Of a stretch of 64,000 bases of DNA, positions 45,003-57,168 are shown piece by piece. The translations under genes and the position numbers were made by a program. The DNA is from Papaver somniferum (lineage: Eukaryota; Streptophyta; Magnoliopsida; Ranunculales; Papaveraceae). Below the pieces are notes generated by a model. The model was not told where the DNA came from, did not search any database, and worked only from the letters and a program-made list of their open reading frames with translations. The stretch spans positions 65,740,256 through 65,804,255 of the forward strand of contig NC_039364.1 in assembly GCF_003573695.1 (NCBI RefSeq), written 5' to 3'. Positions within the stretch are counted from its first letter, which is position 1; the number at the start of each line of letters is the position of its first letter.

Positions 45003-47782
45003 TGTTGATGGTGGTTTTTAGCTTAGGGTTAAAATTGTAAAACCTTGCATATGATGTGACGTCACTCTGTAAGGAAACAGAGCCATGAGTGTTAACCTCT
45101 CCACTGGCATATTTATTGAGTCGTTCAATATATTTACATGAAATTTATCCAGACTGGCGCATGTAGCAACCATCCCAGATGTTTTGTAAATTTCGGCGCC
45201 TTGCCTATATTACTTATTAATATAAGATTCACTGAGTACTTTTCCTGTGCTATATTCACCGGCAGAACCCTTAATATCGGTATGGCATGACGGATTTGTG
45301 TTCACTCGCAGCAGAGTAGCAAGGACCTCAAAGTACCAAGGTTAAGGCCTTTGCGAAAAATACTCAGTCACAAAGCAAAGAATAAACAGAGCCGCGGAGC
45401 AGGAGAAACAACGAGGGAAGCGTGGCCATGCCATCGGCGCCACTTGGACACGCCCCATGCTACCCAAACGGGCCTTATTCCTTTGTCGACCAATCAGATC
45501 GCTTTAAATCTGCCACGGTGCACTGGAAGTGTGTCCACGCCCTTGCTTGCCGGCCCCCCTTTCCATCGACTAATCAGGTCGCCCTAAATGTGCCACACGC
45601 ATTTAGAATGATGTCGGCCCCATGTTGCTTGCCGACCCCCTTCCCATCGACCAATCAGGTCACTCTAAACTTGCCACACGCACACCAGAAGTGTGGCCAC
45701 GCCCGCGTTTGGCCGGCCCCTCTTTTAATCGACCATTCAGGTCGCTCTAAACCTGCCACAGTATTAAAAGAGGCAAAGTTGTGCCAGATGGTCACAATGC
45801 CAAATTGACTTTCTAAAAGTCGCGCCAATACGCTAATTGGCATGCCAAACATGCCGAATGCACCACTTTGCCATAAAAACATGTCGAACGTGACAACTTA
45901 CCATAAATAGCACGCGAATGTGCTAACCCACTCCTTGTTCATGGCCAAACGCCTTAACATATTTAATTAGGGTATTTTATACACGGATCTGCTTTAGTGG
46001 CGTTAGTCCTAACCCTAATTTTCAGTCGTGGTGCAAATCATGCCACTTCGGGCCCCACAACATGCCACGAACCGTACAGGACCCAAGAAACCCTAATAAT
46101 GGCGCCATGACATGGCCACCCGTGGGAATCCTGCTCTTGTGGTCATTTCCACATGATGGCCTGTCTATGGTTCCTTTGACGTGGCTATGGCTCCATTTGC
46201 ACAAAACATCGATGTGCAATGGCCACATGCCACATGCCGCGCTAATTAGGGCTTTGACGCGCCAAACCCTAATTTAGGCAAAGTTGCTACGCCAACCAAG
46301 CCAAGTAATGTTTCCCAGAGCATTGGGATTGATGTGGAAACATGGCCAATGTTGTCACGCCAATGCGCCAAAATCTAGCGACCATGGCTACGCCAGACGC
46401 TACTTCGTGCCACTAGCATGTGCTAACTATGCCAGCCACGCCACCATCATGTCGCACGTGCTGAATAGGGTTGTGATACGCCAAACCCTAATTTATCCAA
46501 AAGTTGCCATGCCAACTGAGTTCAGTAACTCTCCCAAGTCCTTAAGATTAACTTCGTAACATGGCCAATGTTACCGAAGTCATATTTGGTTCTAACACCA
46601 ATATGCCACAACAGTTTCCACGGCTATGCCACTGGCATGCCGCCACGCCATGGCTACGCCAGACGCCACTATGCCAATGGCGCCACTTTTTTATACAACA
46701 ATATATGGCCATAATCAGTGGCCATCCTTCCTCTTGAGATGCAATCTCATCCATCCAAATTTGCCACCGAACTGACAGGCTTGTGGCAAGTTTTAGGCTA
46801 CCAGCCGCTTAAATCTCGTGGTCATGGCTACGCCAGGCGCCACTTATACCATTGTGTCACTGGCATAAAAGAGTTATACCAGTCATGCCGCAGTGCCACT
46901 GGCATACACTCAAATGACATTACCAGGGGCCAACAGAAGGTATCCATAATCAACGGCTACCCTTCCGCATGAGATGCAATCTCAGCCATCCAAGTTTTCC
47001 ACCGAATTGACGGACTTGTGGCAAGTTTTAGGCGACCAGCCTAGACGTGCCTAATAGCATCACATGTTATTTTCCTACGGCAATACTCTTGACTTTGACT
47101 TGCCGCACATAGCAAAGTGCTACATGTTTTCCACGAAAACACTCGAGACATCAAACATGTCACAAACTGAGGGATACTCATCAGGGTATTGGTCTGGCGG
47201 TTTACAATGTGCGACATACAATACGCCCGTTATAAGAAAGTGTCATGAAGTGGGATAATTAGTGGCGGCAAGAAGTAACGGGTGTAAACGAATCCATTTC
47301 CTTCATCATGGAAGCATGGGTTTCTAACGGTTATACGTTACTCCACTCTTCCATCACCCAAACGTTCCCACTTCCTACGAGACCAGGGTACGTTTCAATA
47401 TGACTTTTATAAATAGGCTTCACCTATTTCCACCAAACAACAAGTTTTTGGTCGGCAACAACACAATATCCAGTAATCACCTAATAGCTTTCCATTCTGC
47501 TATCCAGTTTTACTTTCTGATACAATTCGTAAACAACCACACCTTCAGAATCAACGATTCTGGTCTCAACACTTTCTTCGCTTCCCTCCCTAAGACCAAC
47601 CCTTCTCCTTCACTTTGTGACGAAGCAAGCCTGGAACGACCATTTCTTGGTTTAGGCCAGGATTGTACAGATTGATCTCTCGAATCAAAAGTACTCCCGT
47701 GCAGTGCATTGTTTAGGGTTTAGATTTGTTTTTCATCCACACATCCAAAATTACCAAAATCAGCAGAAACAGTTTTTACCCA
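45003..47782 (+). repeat. M-family 3' LTR
   Basis: Starts TGTTGATGGTGG after the polypurine tract and ends TTTTTACCCA; about 2780 bases. The same ends are seen in the 5' LTR (32388) and the minus-strand fragment (27003). A TATAAATA box lies near 47409. It is followed, as in family W, by GTACAGATTGATCTCTCGAA near 47667. The scattered frames inside are compositional. Confidence 0.82.
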
Positions 47783-50347
47783 CAAACACACCCCAAGAAC
47801 GAAAATAAGCAGCATGTATAGGGTCTTTCTTAGACCACCAAAAAGTTCTTTGAATAGAATCAATTTTAGAAGTAATCTTCTTAGGAAATGGAAAACAGGA
47901 CAGGTGATAAACAACAAGACTAGATAACACATGCTTTGTAGCTCAGTTCTACCAGCAACATTAAGACTAGACTTTTTAGAGTTCCCTAATCGAGAATAAA
48001 ATTTATCTATTAAGAATTGAAAATATTTAGATTTGTCTCTATTAACAAAAAGAGAGGTACCTAAGTACTTTTCAGAAGAACTCATAAATTTTATCCCTAA
48101 AGTTTTTGAAAGGAGTTTCTTATGATTTTGGTGCATTTTAGAACTAGTAAAAAAACAAGACTTATCAAAATTGATAGCCTGACCTGAAGCCTTAGTGAAA
48201 ACATTGATAATTTTCATCAAATTTCTAGCATACATTAAGGAAGCTTTTGAGAAAAGCATGCAGTCATCGGCAAAGAATAAATGAGAGATAGAAGGACTAT
48301 ATTTTCTAAGTTTGAAACCTTGTATCAGGTTAAGAGATTCTCCTTTTAAGAGAAGTTGAGATAAAACTTCCATGCAGATTATGAAAATGTAGGGAGATAG
48401 ACAAGCCCCTTGTCTAATACCTCTAGTAGGAAAAAGCATCTCACCAGGCGATCCATTTACCAGAATTGAGTAAGACACCGTACTAATGCATTGTTCAATA
48501 ATCTGACACCAATCATCTGAAAAACCTAGTTTTTTAAAAACTAAAAGAATGAATGACCACTCCAGCCTATCAAAATCTTTGGAAAGGTCAAGCTTTGTAT
48601 CCATAAAACCATTTTTAGTTGTTTTCTTTTTTCTTTTAAAAGAGTGTAAGATTTCATGACTAATAATAATATTATCATGAATTTTTCTATTGGAAATAAA
48701 AGCAGACTGAAAGGGAGAAATAAAAGAATCTAGCATAGGTTTGAGACGATTAGTAAGAATTTTTGAAATGATCTTGTAAACAGTGTTTGATAAACTAATA
48801 GGTCTAAAGTCCTGAGGAGAAGAAGGGTTATTTACCTTAGGAATTAGAGATATGAAAGAATGGTTCAGCTGCTTAAGGAGAAATTTTGTTCGAAAAAGTT
48901 TTGAACATGTTCAATAACTTCTTTCGAAATCTCTTGCCAATTATCTCTAAAGAAACCAGCAGGAAATCCATCAGGACCCGGTGATTTCCATGGGGCCATG
49001 TCATTAATAGTAGCATGAATTTCCTCAACAATTGGAATAGCCGCCAAAAGGGAATTCATATCTTCTGTAATGATAGGGTTAACATCTTTTAGAGCTTCTT
49101 CTATATAATTATTATTTGGATTCGAAGTAGTGTAAATGTTCTTGAAATAAGGAGAAACTAGAGCCAGAACTTGATCTCTATTTTCCAACCAATTACCTTG
49201 CTCATCTTTAGTTGTGTGTATAGTGTTATACATATTTCTGAGTTTGACAGTGTTATGAAAGAATTGAGTATTCTTATCATAATGAGTAAAATAGTCAATT
49301 CTTGATTTTTTTTTATAAAAAGAATTTTCAATCTCATACCAATAATCAAGCTGTTTTGAGTAGTTTAAGATGTAATCCCCAATAACAGAAGTATAGGGCA
49401 TTATCTGCAACTACTCAATTTCATCATTTAATTTACTGATAGCATTTTTAACATGACCTAATAATTCAATGTTCCATTTACTAAGATCAGTTTTAAGATT
49501 TTTAAGCTTTCCTGCCATAATAAAACTAGAAGATCCATCAACTTTCTTATCCCATGAGTTTATAAGAATATTTTTAAATTCAGGACTTAACTGCCAACAC
49601 TTAAAAAATTTATAAGGGATGTATAGGTTTTGTTCATTGTGAAAGCACTTGAGAAGAATAGGACTGTGATTAGAATATACTCTATCTAGATTAGTAATAC
49701 GAGATTGAGGAAGAACATCAAACCAAGAGTCATTCATAAAGCCTCTATCCAGTTTTTCAAAAATCTGCTCCGAAGGGTTCTTAAATCTTCTATTACACCA
49801 AGTGAAAGGATTACCAAAGGCGAAAACCTCATTTAATCTTAACTCCACTAATTTATTTTTAATGAAATACAGTGCCAAAGAAGTAACATGATTTCCTCCC
49901 TGTTTTTCTGAATTATGAAGAATAAAATTGAAATCACACAGAAGCAGCCAAGGTCTAATATCATCTTCATTCATATGACTTAGGAAGTTCCATTGATTTT
50001 TCATGCCAGAAATATTTAAAGCTCCATACACGAAAGATACCATACAGTTTTTAATACTAGGGGTTATATCACATAAAATATAAATCATGTTAAGAGAGCT
50101 ACTGATGACTTATATATTTTATCTAGAAAAGTAACCTAGAGCTAAACCACCAGATTTTCCAACTGCTGACACTACAAACCAAGTATCGAAAGGAAGATGA
50201 TGACTAATTTTTTTTGACAATGTCATTATCGACCATAGTTTCCATAATACATACATCATGCAGTCTATATTTTCTATACAAATTTAAAAAATGTAACCAT
50301 TTTTTATCTGAGAAACATCCATTCATATTCCAGCAAATAAACTTCAT
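47783..50347 (-). pseudogene. L1-type LINE ORF2: endonuclease and reverse transcriptase
   Basis: The frame starts at ATG 50345-50347 (MKFICWNMNGC, the usual LINE endonuclease opening). It continues through LLCDFNFILHNSEKQGGN, LDRGFMND and YSNHSPILL of the endonuclease; here SNH stands for the usual SDH. Then come the RT blocks PWKSPGPDGFPAGFFRDNW, FIS.RKIHDNIIISHEILH, DLSKDFDRLEW, GIRQGACLSPYIFI and the catalytic FFADDCMLF. Stops and frameshifts occur near 50210, 50100, 49411 and 48740-48864. The C-terminus is cut at RSWGVF, where the M-family LTR ends (47782). It is an inactive non-LTR retrotransposon. Confidence 0.88.
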
Positions 50348-50436
50348 GATTCAGAGAAATTAAAAAACTAAGAAGAATCAAAGTATAAGTAAAATAGACT
50401 ATGAAAAAGTAAATAACAAAGATTTAAGAGATGAAA

Positions 50437-52060
50437 TTAAACAGAGAATAACAAGAATTTAGAGATTATTGTACTTACAAGGTCATGAGCCAAAGAAGTC
50501 TCTGCATCCATAGAGTCCAAAGTATCCACCATCATGAGATTAACCTCCTTTTCAAAGTCTTCGTCAGTAACAATAGGCTCCGGTGGAAGAGTAGTAATAG
50601 GAGTTGGTTCCAGAACAACTGCTCTATCTGAAAATTCTTCAACAAATGGATTGCTCATCATAGCATTGTCAAAAAACCGGTTAACATAAATATCTGAAGA
50701 ATAGTTCATATCAGTGGCAGAGTTAAAGATCATGCCGAAAGAAGTAAAAATAGTTTGAGACACTGTAGTGCAGGATGCTTACCAAACTACACTAGCACCA
50801 GCATTACCAGAACTGATATTCTCATTGAAACCTAGATTGAAGGAGGAGCCGATGAGAGAAAGAAGGATAAGATGACATCGGAGGTCATCGAGAAGTTGGA
50901 ATAAACGATGATGGTGCATTAAACAAGCTGTTTTCCATAAAAGCATATTCAAAAGAGGTTCTAGATATTTTATCCTTCCTATCATGCAATAATGAAGCAG
51001 GATCAAATGAAAAACTCTCTTCAACTGGAGCTAAATAAGGTTAGATGATCCCACGTGACTTGAAGGTATCACAGGGATAGGAAGACTAGATGAGGTTGGC
51101 TCCTTAAAAGTCACAGAAGATATTGCAGGAACAACCGAAGCAGTAACAGACAAAGAAGTAGAACTTTTTCCTCTCATACTACCAACAGGTTAAAGACTGA
51201 CGGAGAAGGCCGAAGGCTGTGAATCAACATCTCCACTAGTAGTAGCCTTAGAAGTACCGGAACTCTCACCTTTCTCCAAAACAACACCATTTTGTGTAAC
51301 AACAACATGTGTACCCCTTGGACTTGGAGAAGGTAATGCTTTAAGTAAAATCCTCCTTTGAATATCCTTGCATTTTTCAGCATCATGGTTAAGAACAAAG
51401 CAGCGAGTACATGCATGAAATGGTAGTTTAGAATAAAAAGCAGTCATATAGTAAGTTTTCCTAGAAGTGTTGTAGACCACTTTCTTTGTCATTGGTGAGT
51501 TCAAAGGAACCATCACTTTAGCTTCATAGAAATTACCCATAGGAGTATCCACAACAACTGGTGTACCAAGCTGCCCAATAATTTCTCCAGCTTTTCCACT
51601 ATTAATAAGAACATTTGGGATAGTGATCTACACAGGCATTAAGGTGGTTTTCCATTCTAAGTCAAAAACAGACTCCAAATCACCAAAGGTCTGGATAGAA
51701 AATAAATGACCAAAGAGCAAAGTTGGTCTAGCTGCAACTTCTAAATCAAGAACTTTCTTGTACTTAAACATGATAATAAAGAGATTAAGAAAGTTTTGAA
51801 TCTGCATTCCTTGAATAAAAGGCTTGGCTAATTTAAAATCAATACACTTGATTGTCCAAACCCTATTGAGATGATGCTTGACTGAAGTTTTGTAATAGTT
51901 TCTATACTAACAACAAGTAAACCAGGTAGTCTAAAAGGGAATTCTTCAATATACTCATCTAAATCTAGAACCTTAACATGATCTTCAGCAACAACGATTT
52001 TCAGAGAAAGAGCAAAGACTAACTTAGAAAGAAGCAGAGAAATATAGGTAACTTAATGAA
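50437..52060 (-). pseudogene. LINE ORF1 with CCHC zinc knuckle
   Basis: Upstream of ORF2 on the same strand, broken frames read KIVVAEDHVKVLDLDEYIEE, RPTLLFGHLFSIQTFGDLES and GEIIGQLGTPVVVDTPMGNF, the plant LINE ORF1 pattern (DUF4283-like). A zinc knuckle CTRCFVLNHDAEKC (C-x2-C-x4-H-x4-C) follows near 51405-51365. A Ser/Pro-rich tail then ends near 50437. Several stops interrupt it (for example near 51630 and 51860). ORF1 proteins bind LINE RNA; this copy is not functional. Confidence 0.75.
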
Positions 52061-53164
52061 AAAATTGATTGCATTTCAAGAAGAATAGATTAAGAAGAAG
52101 TAGAAGAGGAAGAACAAGGATAAAATAATCTTAAGAGAAGTGACAGATGATAGTAAGATAAAAAGACTTCTCTGATACTCAACATGCTACAACTTATCAT
52201 CTAAGAAATATGAACAAACCCATGCTTAGTAAAAGATTTCTGCCAAGTGTAATAAAGTTCCTGCTAAACATCCACTAAAATTTAATAACCTGCTTTTAAA
52301 ATTCTTCAGTTATAAAAAATTCCTTTGACAGCAGATCTTCTGTAAGAAAACCAAAAGATGGAATATCAAATATGTGATTGGGAGAAATAAAAAGCTTGTA
52401 ATAACACACAATCCAGCTTTAAAAAACTACTCCACAAGTAACCACCACTTGCCAAGAACACAGAACAAATCATAGAGTCTAGGAAAGTAGGCAATCATGA
52501 TTCTAAGCATAAACAGTTCTAATATTTATAAAGGATAATAAACTCTGAAACTTGATGCACTCTTGAATAGGAACATAATTCTCGAAAATATAACAAATCC
52601 CCATCTAAGTAGGATCTCATAATGCTAAAAAGTATTCCCAACTAAGACTATTCTTCACAGATTAACCTAACAAGATGAGTGATATTGACGAAATCCAAAA
52701 TTTTCAGATTCATTGAAGATGAGACTAAAAAATTAAACCCAGCAGCAACACTAACCAAAATCTTCGCTTTTTCTTCCACATATTTAGTCTCATGATGGTG
52801 AACTTACCATGACCCTATGCACACTACCTCCTTCAGCTCATGACCTAATTTGAGTGAAAACAAAAAAGGAAAAGTTTTATCAGTTAGCGCAGAGATTCAC
52901 AGAAACAAATCAAAAGAAATATTTAGTTTACAAACAGAATTTGCACATGATAGATAAAGAAATTGATTTTAAAACTTCAAACTTCGAACCCCAAAAGATT
53001 AACCCATGAAAAAATCGGAAATCAAAATTAGGATTTTTAAGAAAGAACTGAAATAAATCAGAAAAAAGAAAAAAGAGTAAACAATTTTTTGGTTAAATAG
53101 ATTTGAATTCTTGGGTCTAAAAAACAATGCCAACCTTTTCAATAGGCATATATTCAAATTTATG
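52061..53164 (-). other. Probable LINE 5' untranslated region and flanking DNA
   Basis: A-rich sequence on the + strand with no reading frame worth calling. Its place directly upstream of ORF1 suggests LINE 5' UTR for at least the proximal part. The outer boundary of the LINE is not visible, and no target-site duplication was found. Confidence 0.4.
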
Positions 53165-53172
53165 GTTCATAT

Positions 53173-53643
53173 TAGGGGTGTCAACGGGTCCGGGTCCTCC
53201 TGGGTATCACTAGACCCGGACCCTACTTATAAAAGTCGGATTCGGGTCCTAACGGTTCCGGGTCCGGTTCCTACACTTGTGGACCCAGAACCAGACCCGT
53301 TTAAATACCCGGGTACCCATTGGGTCTTAAGAAAAATATTAAAAAAACCTCAAAAACTTAATATTTGTCTCTTTTTGGCTTGGATTTAAATAACTTTTAT
53401 AAAATTTATTATTATTTCTTATTAATGTACTAAATAAAGATTAAATGTAAGAGAAAAATTTAAAACGAGTAAAATATCAAAGCTAAAACTACCAAAAACA
53501 TGAATAAAAGTATGAATAAACGGATACCCGATACCCGTCGGGTCCTAAGTTGCTAATGGGTCTAACTTTAGGACCCGGAACCGGACCCAAATCTACCGGT
53601 TCCGGTTCCGGTTCCGGGTAATGGGTACCCATTGACAGCCCTA
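53173..53643. mobile_element. hAT-type MITE
   Basis: Ends are TAGGGGTGTCAACGGGT on the left and, in reverse complement, TAGGGCTGTCAATGGGT on the right, matching at 15 of 17 positions. An 8-base target duplication GTTCATAT flanks it (53165-53172 and 53644-53651). The element is 471 bases long and rich in GGGTCCGG/CCGGAACCGG runs near both ends. It has an AT-rich middle and no transposase. TAGGG-type ends plus an 8-base duplication are diagnostic of the hAT superfamily. Confidence 0.92.
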
Positions 53644-53651
53644 GTTCATAT

Positions 53652-56600
53652 AGCCATCGGGGACATTCTGCCCAAGTTTGAAACAAGTATCTAATAGGTA
53701 AGTTATTAATATAACCCTGAAGAGAAACTGTAAAGCTCGTTAAAAACGCATCTTCTATCTTCGGTGGTCACATGGGAGAAGAAGAACACGAGCTCCAATC
53801 CATTGAAGAGATGTTTGAAGATTTTAGATCACCGTCGTTGTAATTAGGGATCAAATTAAATCACGAGCTCCTCACATACACTAAACGGTAAGTTAGATTT
53901 CTAGGTTTTATATTTCGATTTTGATTCAAAATTAGCTATGAATATTTGATTTTAGTTTTGATTTCAAGGCTGGTAGCATCGTTGATTCAGTATAACTGTA
54001 AGATTCATTATCATATGATCTTATTCATCGCATCATCATGTTTGATTTTTGAATCAAAATCCAAAATATGGTACTCGATTTAGAACGAATTGGGTTCGAT
54101 TTTGGATACTGCAGTCAATGGAAGGAGTTACGGTTTGGATTTCTAGTGGAATTTAGGGATTTTTCTCATTGAGAACAAGAAGAAAGAAGAAAGGGGTTCT
54201 ATTGTATATGAGAAATTGGGCGTTGATGGTATGTCAAAGGTGTAGCCGTGATTTGAGCAGTGGATGGAAGAGATTAGACATGGGTTTCTGGTGTTGATGG
54301 GTTTGAATCGTTTACAGGGAAGGTGGTGAATGAATGGGATTGAGTTGGTGGTGCTGTTGATGTCAAAAAAATGAAAAAAGTGGATAATTTGGAGTGGGAT
54401 TTGGAGTTGATAAGGATGGAGTTACAAGGCTTGAGCAGCTGCAGTTGAGGTGGTGGATGCAGCTGATGCCATGAATCAATGGTGGTGGTTGCTGTTAGTT
54501 GGAAGAAGAAGGAAATAATGGTGTTCAAAGTAGCTGCAGATGCAGTGTTGGTACGCGTTATTATCTCTGATGGAGTATGAAGGACTTTCAACGGTATTAA
54601 AGTATATTTGATTGACTCTTATCCACTGTGTGTGGCCATTTCATTAGACCGATAGTGTTCGTACAAATTTCGCAATTAACATGTCATCTTATATCCTCTA
54701 TATGAACATATAGAATAAGAGCGACTGTAAATCATTTAGTTAGTTCTCAGTCAAAGTTGTGGTTGCTACTTTTGTTGAGCACTACTGTTATAGATGGATG
54801 TTTGAACTGCCGAGAAGAACTGCTGTTGCTTTTGCAGAAAAGAACTGCCAATGTACAGGGAATAAGAGCATGATGCAGTAGTTTGGGAACAAGCAGCAAC
54901 AAAGAGCTGGTAATGCTGTAAATGAGTCGAGCAAATGAAGATAAAAACAATTGTTGATAATTTTGAAGCTAAGTAGAATGGCATGAATTGCAAAATATCT
55001 GGTGCTGCTGTTCAATGGAAGCATGGACAGGTACTTTCCCTTTTTTTTGAATTTTTTTTGTTGATCAGTTAGGATTAAGATGCTTTACATGATAAAATCT
55101 GGCAGTTGTGTTTGTGATGTGGAAGTACAGTTTTGTTTTTGCGAGTTCGGAAAAAAGACAAACTCGATAAAATGTTGGATTGATTGGTAACTGGAACAGA
55201 ACATTTCAAGTAATCAAAAGGCTGGAACAACAACAATCAAGTGTTAGTGAAGTCCCACTTCCATTACTATCAGCTATAAACTTGAAGCAAGGCATGAAGC
55301 TGGTAACCGTGGGGGTTCAACATGCTTAGTTATTTTCCCATAAACTGGTAATACAGAACCTGCTAGTATTATAAGCAAAATCACAAATACTAGACGTTTA
55401 GGAGTAGTCCATAATGATCCCAGTTGTATTTTCTCCCAAGATCTATAAAGAATTTCTGGTGAAAGTTTTTTTATGCAATCAGAAAAATAAAGAACTGTGC
55501 ATCTTTTCTTGGTGATTACTAGGATAAACTTAGAATTATCCACGAAATACACAGGATGCACATGAGTGCATAATATATATTCTGACATGAAATAGATTTT
55601 TACCCTAGTTGTACCCGAGTGCATAATGTATATATATATTTTAATATTTTGTTGTTCTTTTCATTTTTCTTCTTTCATACTGGTTTTGGTTGATGTTTTA
55701 ATGGAATGCGATGATAATGATAGTGGGCTGATAGTGGGCTTATCGCTCGAGATGGTGAGCTAGTGATTTTGGTCATGTATAATATATTGCGAGTGATTTT
55801 TAGGATAACCGTATATTTATCCACGAAATACACAAGATGCACCTGAGTGCATAATGCATATTCATAAAAAATAGGTTTTAGAGCAGGTGCAACCTGGGTG
55901 CATCATGCATATTTTTTTTATTCTTGTAGAAAAAATGTTTTGGCCAGGTTGCACCTGGGTGCATAATTTATATTCTTATAGAAAATAAATTTAGGTTGCA
56001 CCTGGGTGCATAATGCATTTTGGTGAGTAATGCATATTTTTATATGAAATAAATATTGGCTGAGTTGCACCTGGGTGCATAATGCATATTTTTTTAGGAA
56101 ATAAATTTTGGTCAGGTTACACCTGGGTGCATAATGTATCCACGACATGTTTGATTTTTTTTTCTTCAGAATTTCATATGAACAATGGATCTCGTTTTTA
56201 GAGATTTTCGAGCCCTTTCCAAAAATATAAATTTTATTGAAATTGGGATTATATTTTGGAAATTAAGACATTTTTCGTGATTAATTTTAATTGTAGGGAG
56301 AGAAAATAAATAGGAGAGAGAAAAGGATAAGAAAAAAATAAAGTTTAAAGTAAAGGGTGTATATGACTAATATTTCTCATATCTTTTTCACTCAGACCTA
56401 TATTTTACAAGTTCATTGCTCCCGCACTTTATGGGTTGGGGTCATATGACCCATTTTCCGTAAGAATAAAAGGGGAAATAATTAAAGATTAACGAGCATG
56501 GAAATCAGAAAGAAACTTAGAAGATCATTAGAATTAATTGAAGAACAGAGTAATAATTTGTCGCAGAAGATTGAAGAAATTTCAAGTTGACTAAGTCAAC

Positions 56601-57168
56601 GTCGCACGATATGCGTTTGGACCATCTCCTTGGTCCATCTCTAGACGGCCCTTAGCTTACGTTAAGATTCTACTGTAATGCTGGTCCCACATTGTCTTCT
56701 TTTTCTTTTTCTTTCCTGGTAGTGGTTGTTAAGTTTCTTGTGAGTCGTGACTTGTGAGATGCTATCACCGGATTCAAAGATATCATTGAACTAGAGGTAT
56801 ATTGGTTGGCTGAGCTTGAGTCGCTGTGACCCCATAACGACTTGAAGTTCTTTACCAACGATATCATTAAACTACAAAGGTAAAATTGGCCGAGTCGCTG
56901 TGACCCCATGAGGTAGACTTAATTAGTCCATGTGCTGGTATTTTCTCTGAAATTCTGAACCATGTTTCTAGATGGAATTAAATTGGGGATGGTTGACAGT
57001 TCTAGCTTCCACACTTCGCAAATAGAGTTCACATCTGTAGGGTTGTACATTGACTGGGTACAGATCCTGGTGCTTGCTTGCTCACACACATTTATTTTAA
57101 TTTAATTTTTCCCCCTTGTAAGAACAACCATGTAACCGTTGGTAGTTCATCTTATGGCGATTTATATT
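53652..57168. other. Intergenic region between MITEs
   Basis: No gene is supported in these 3.5 kb. Parts of 54200-54600 and 54750-55020 have the TGGTGGTTGCTG/GCAGCTG-rich texture also seen in the Athila LTR at 20200-21200, so an old LTR fragment is possible. A minisatellite lies at 55550-56145. An imperfect duplication containing GAGTCGCTGTGACCCCAT occurs near 56780-56830 and 56860-56910. Confidence 0.5.
55550..56145. repeat. Dispersed-to-tandem TGCACCTGGGTGCA minisatellite
   Basis: Near-palindromic TGCACC-TG-GGTGCA occurs intact at about 55950, 55998 and 56066. Variants occur at about 55555, 55612, 55838, 55885 and 56119. Most are followed by TAATGCATATT and separated by AT-rich spacers of 25-60 bases. 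A minus-strand frame across 55918-56148 is a by-product. Confidence 0.75.

Larger units (their letters stand above)
30537..47782 (+). mobile_element. M-family Tat-like element with nested copia
   Basis: Components on the + strand: 5'-truncated 5' LTR (30537-32388), primer site (32397-32413), internal DNA (32414-34289), an inserted copia element (34290-43142), remaining internal DNA with a minisatellite (43148-45002), and a complete 3' LTR (45003-47782). Without the insert the internal region is only about 3.75 kb and has no reverse transcriptase or integrase, so the element is non-autonomous. Its right end abuts, in mid-frame, the LINE ORF2 on the opposite strand. M therefore inserted into the LINE. 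Confidence 0.75.

Noticed and set aside
45351..46972. Several ORFs of 60-130 codons with His/Pro/Cys-rich translations in the M 3' LTR
   Set aside because: They follow the GGCATGCC-type composition of the LTR, lie on both strands, and are not maintained in the other LTR copies.
53772..53841. Short frame MGEEEHELQSIEEMFEDFRS after a TTCTATC-rich leader as a first exon
   Set aside because: Only about 22 codons, with no downstream exon or homologous domain found in the next 3 kb.
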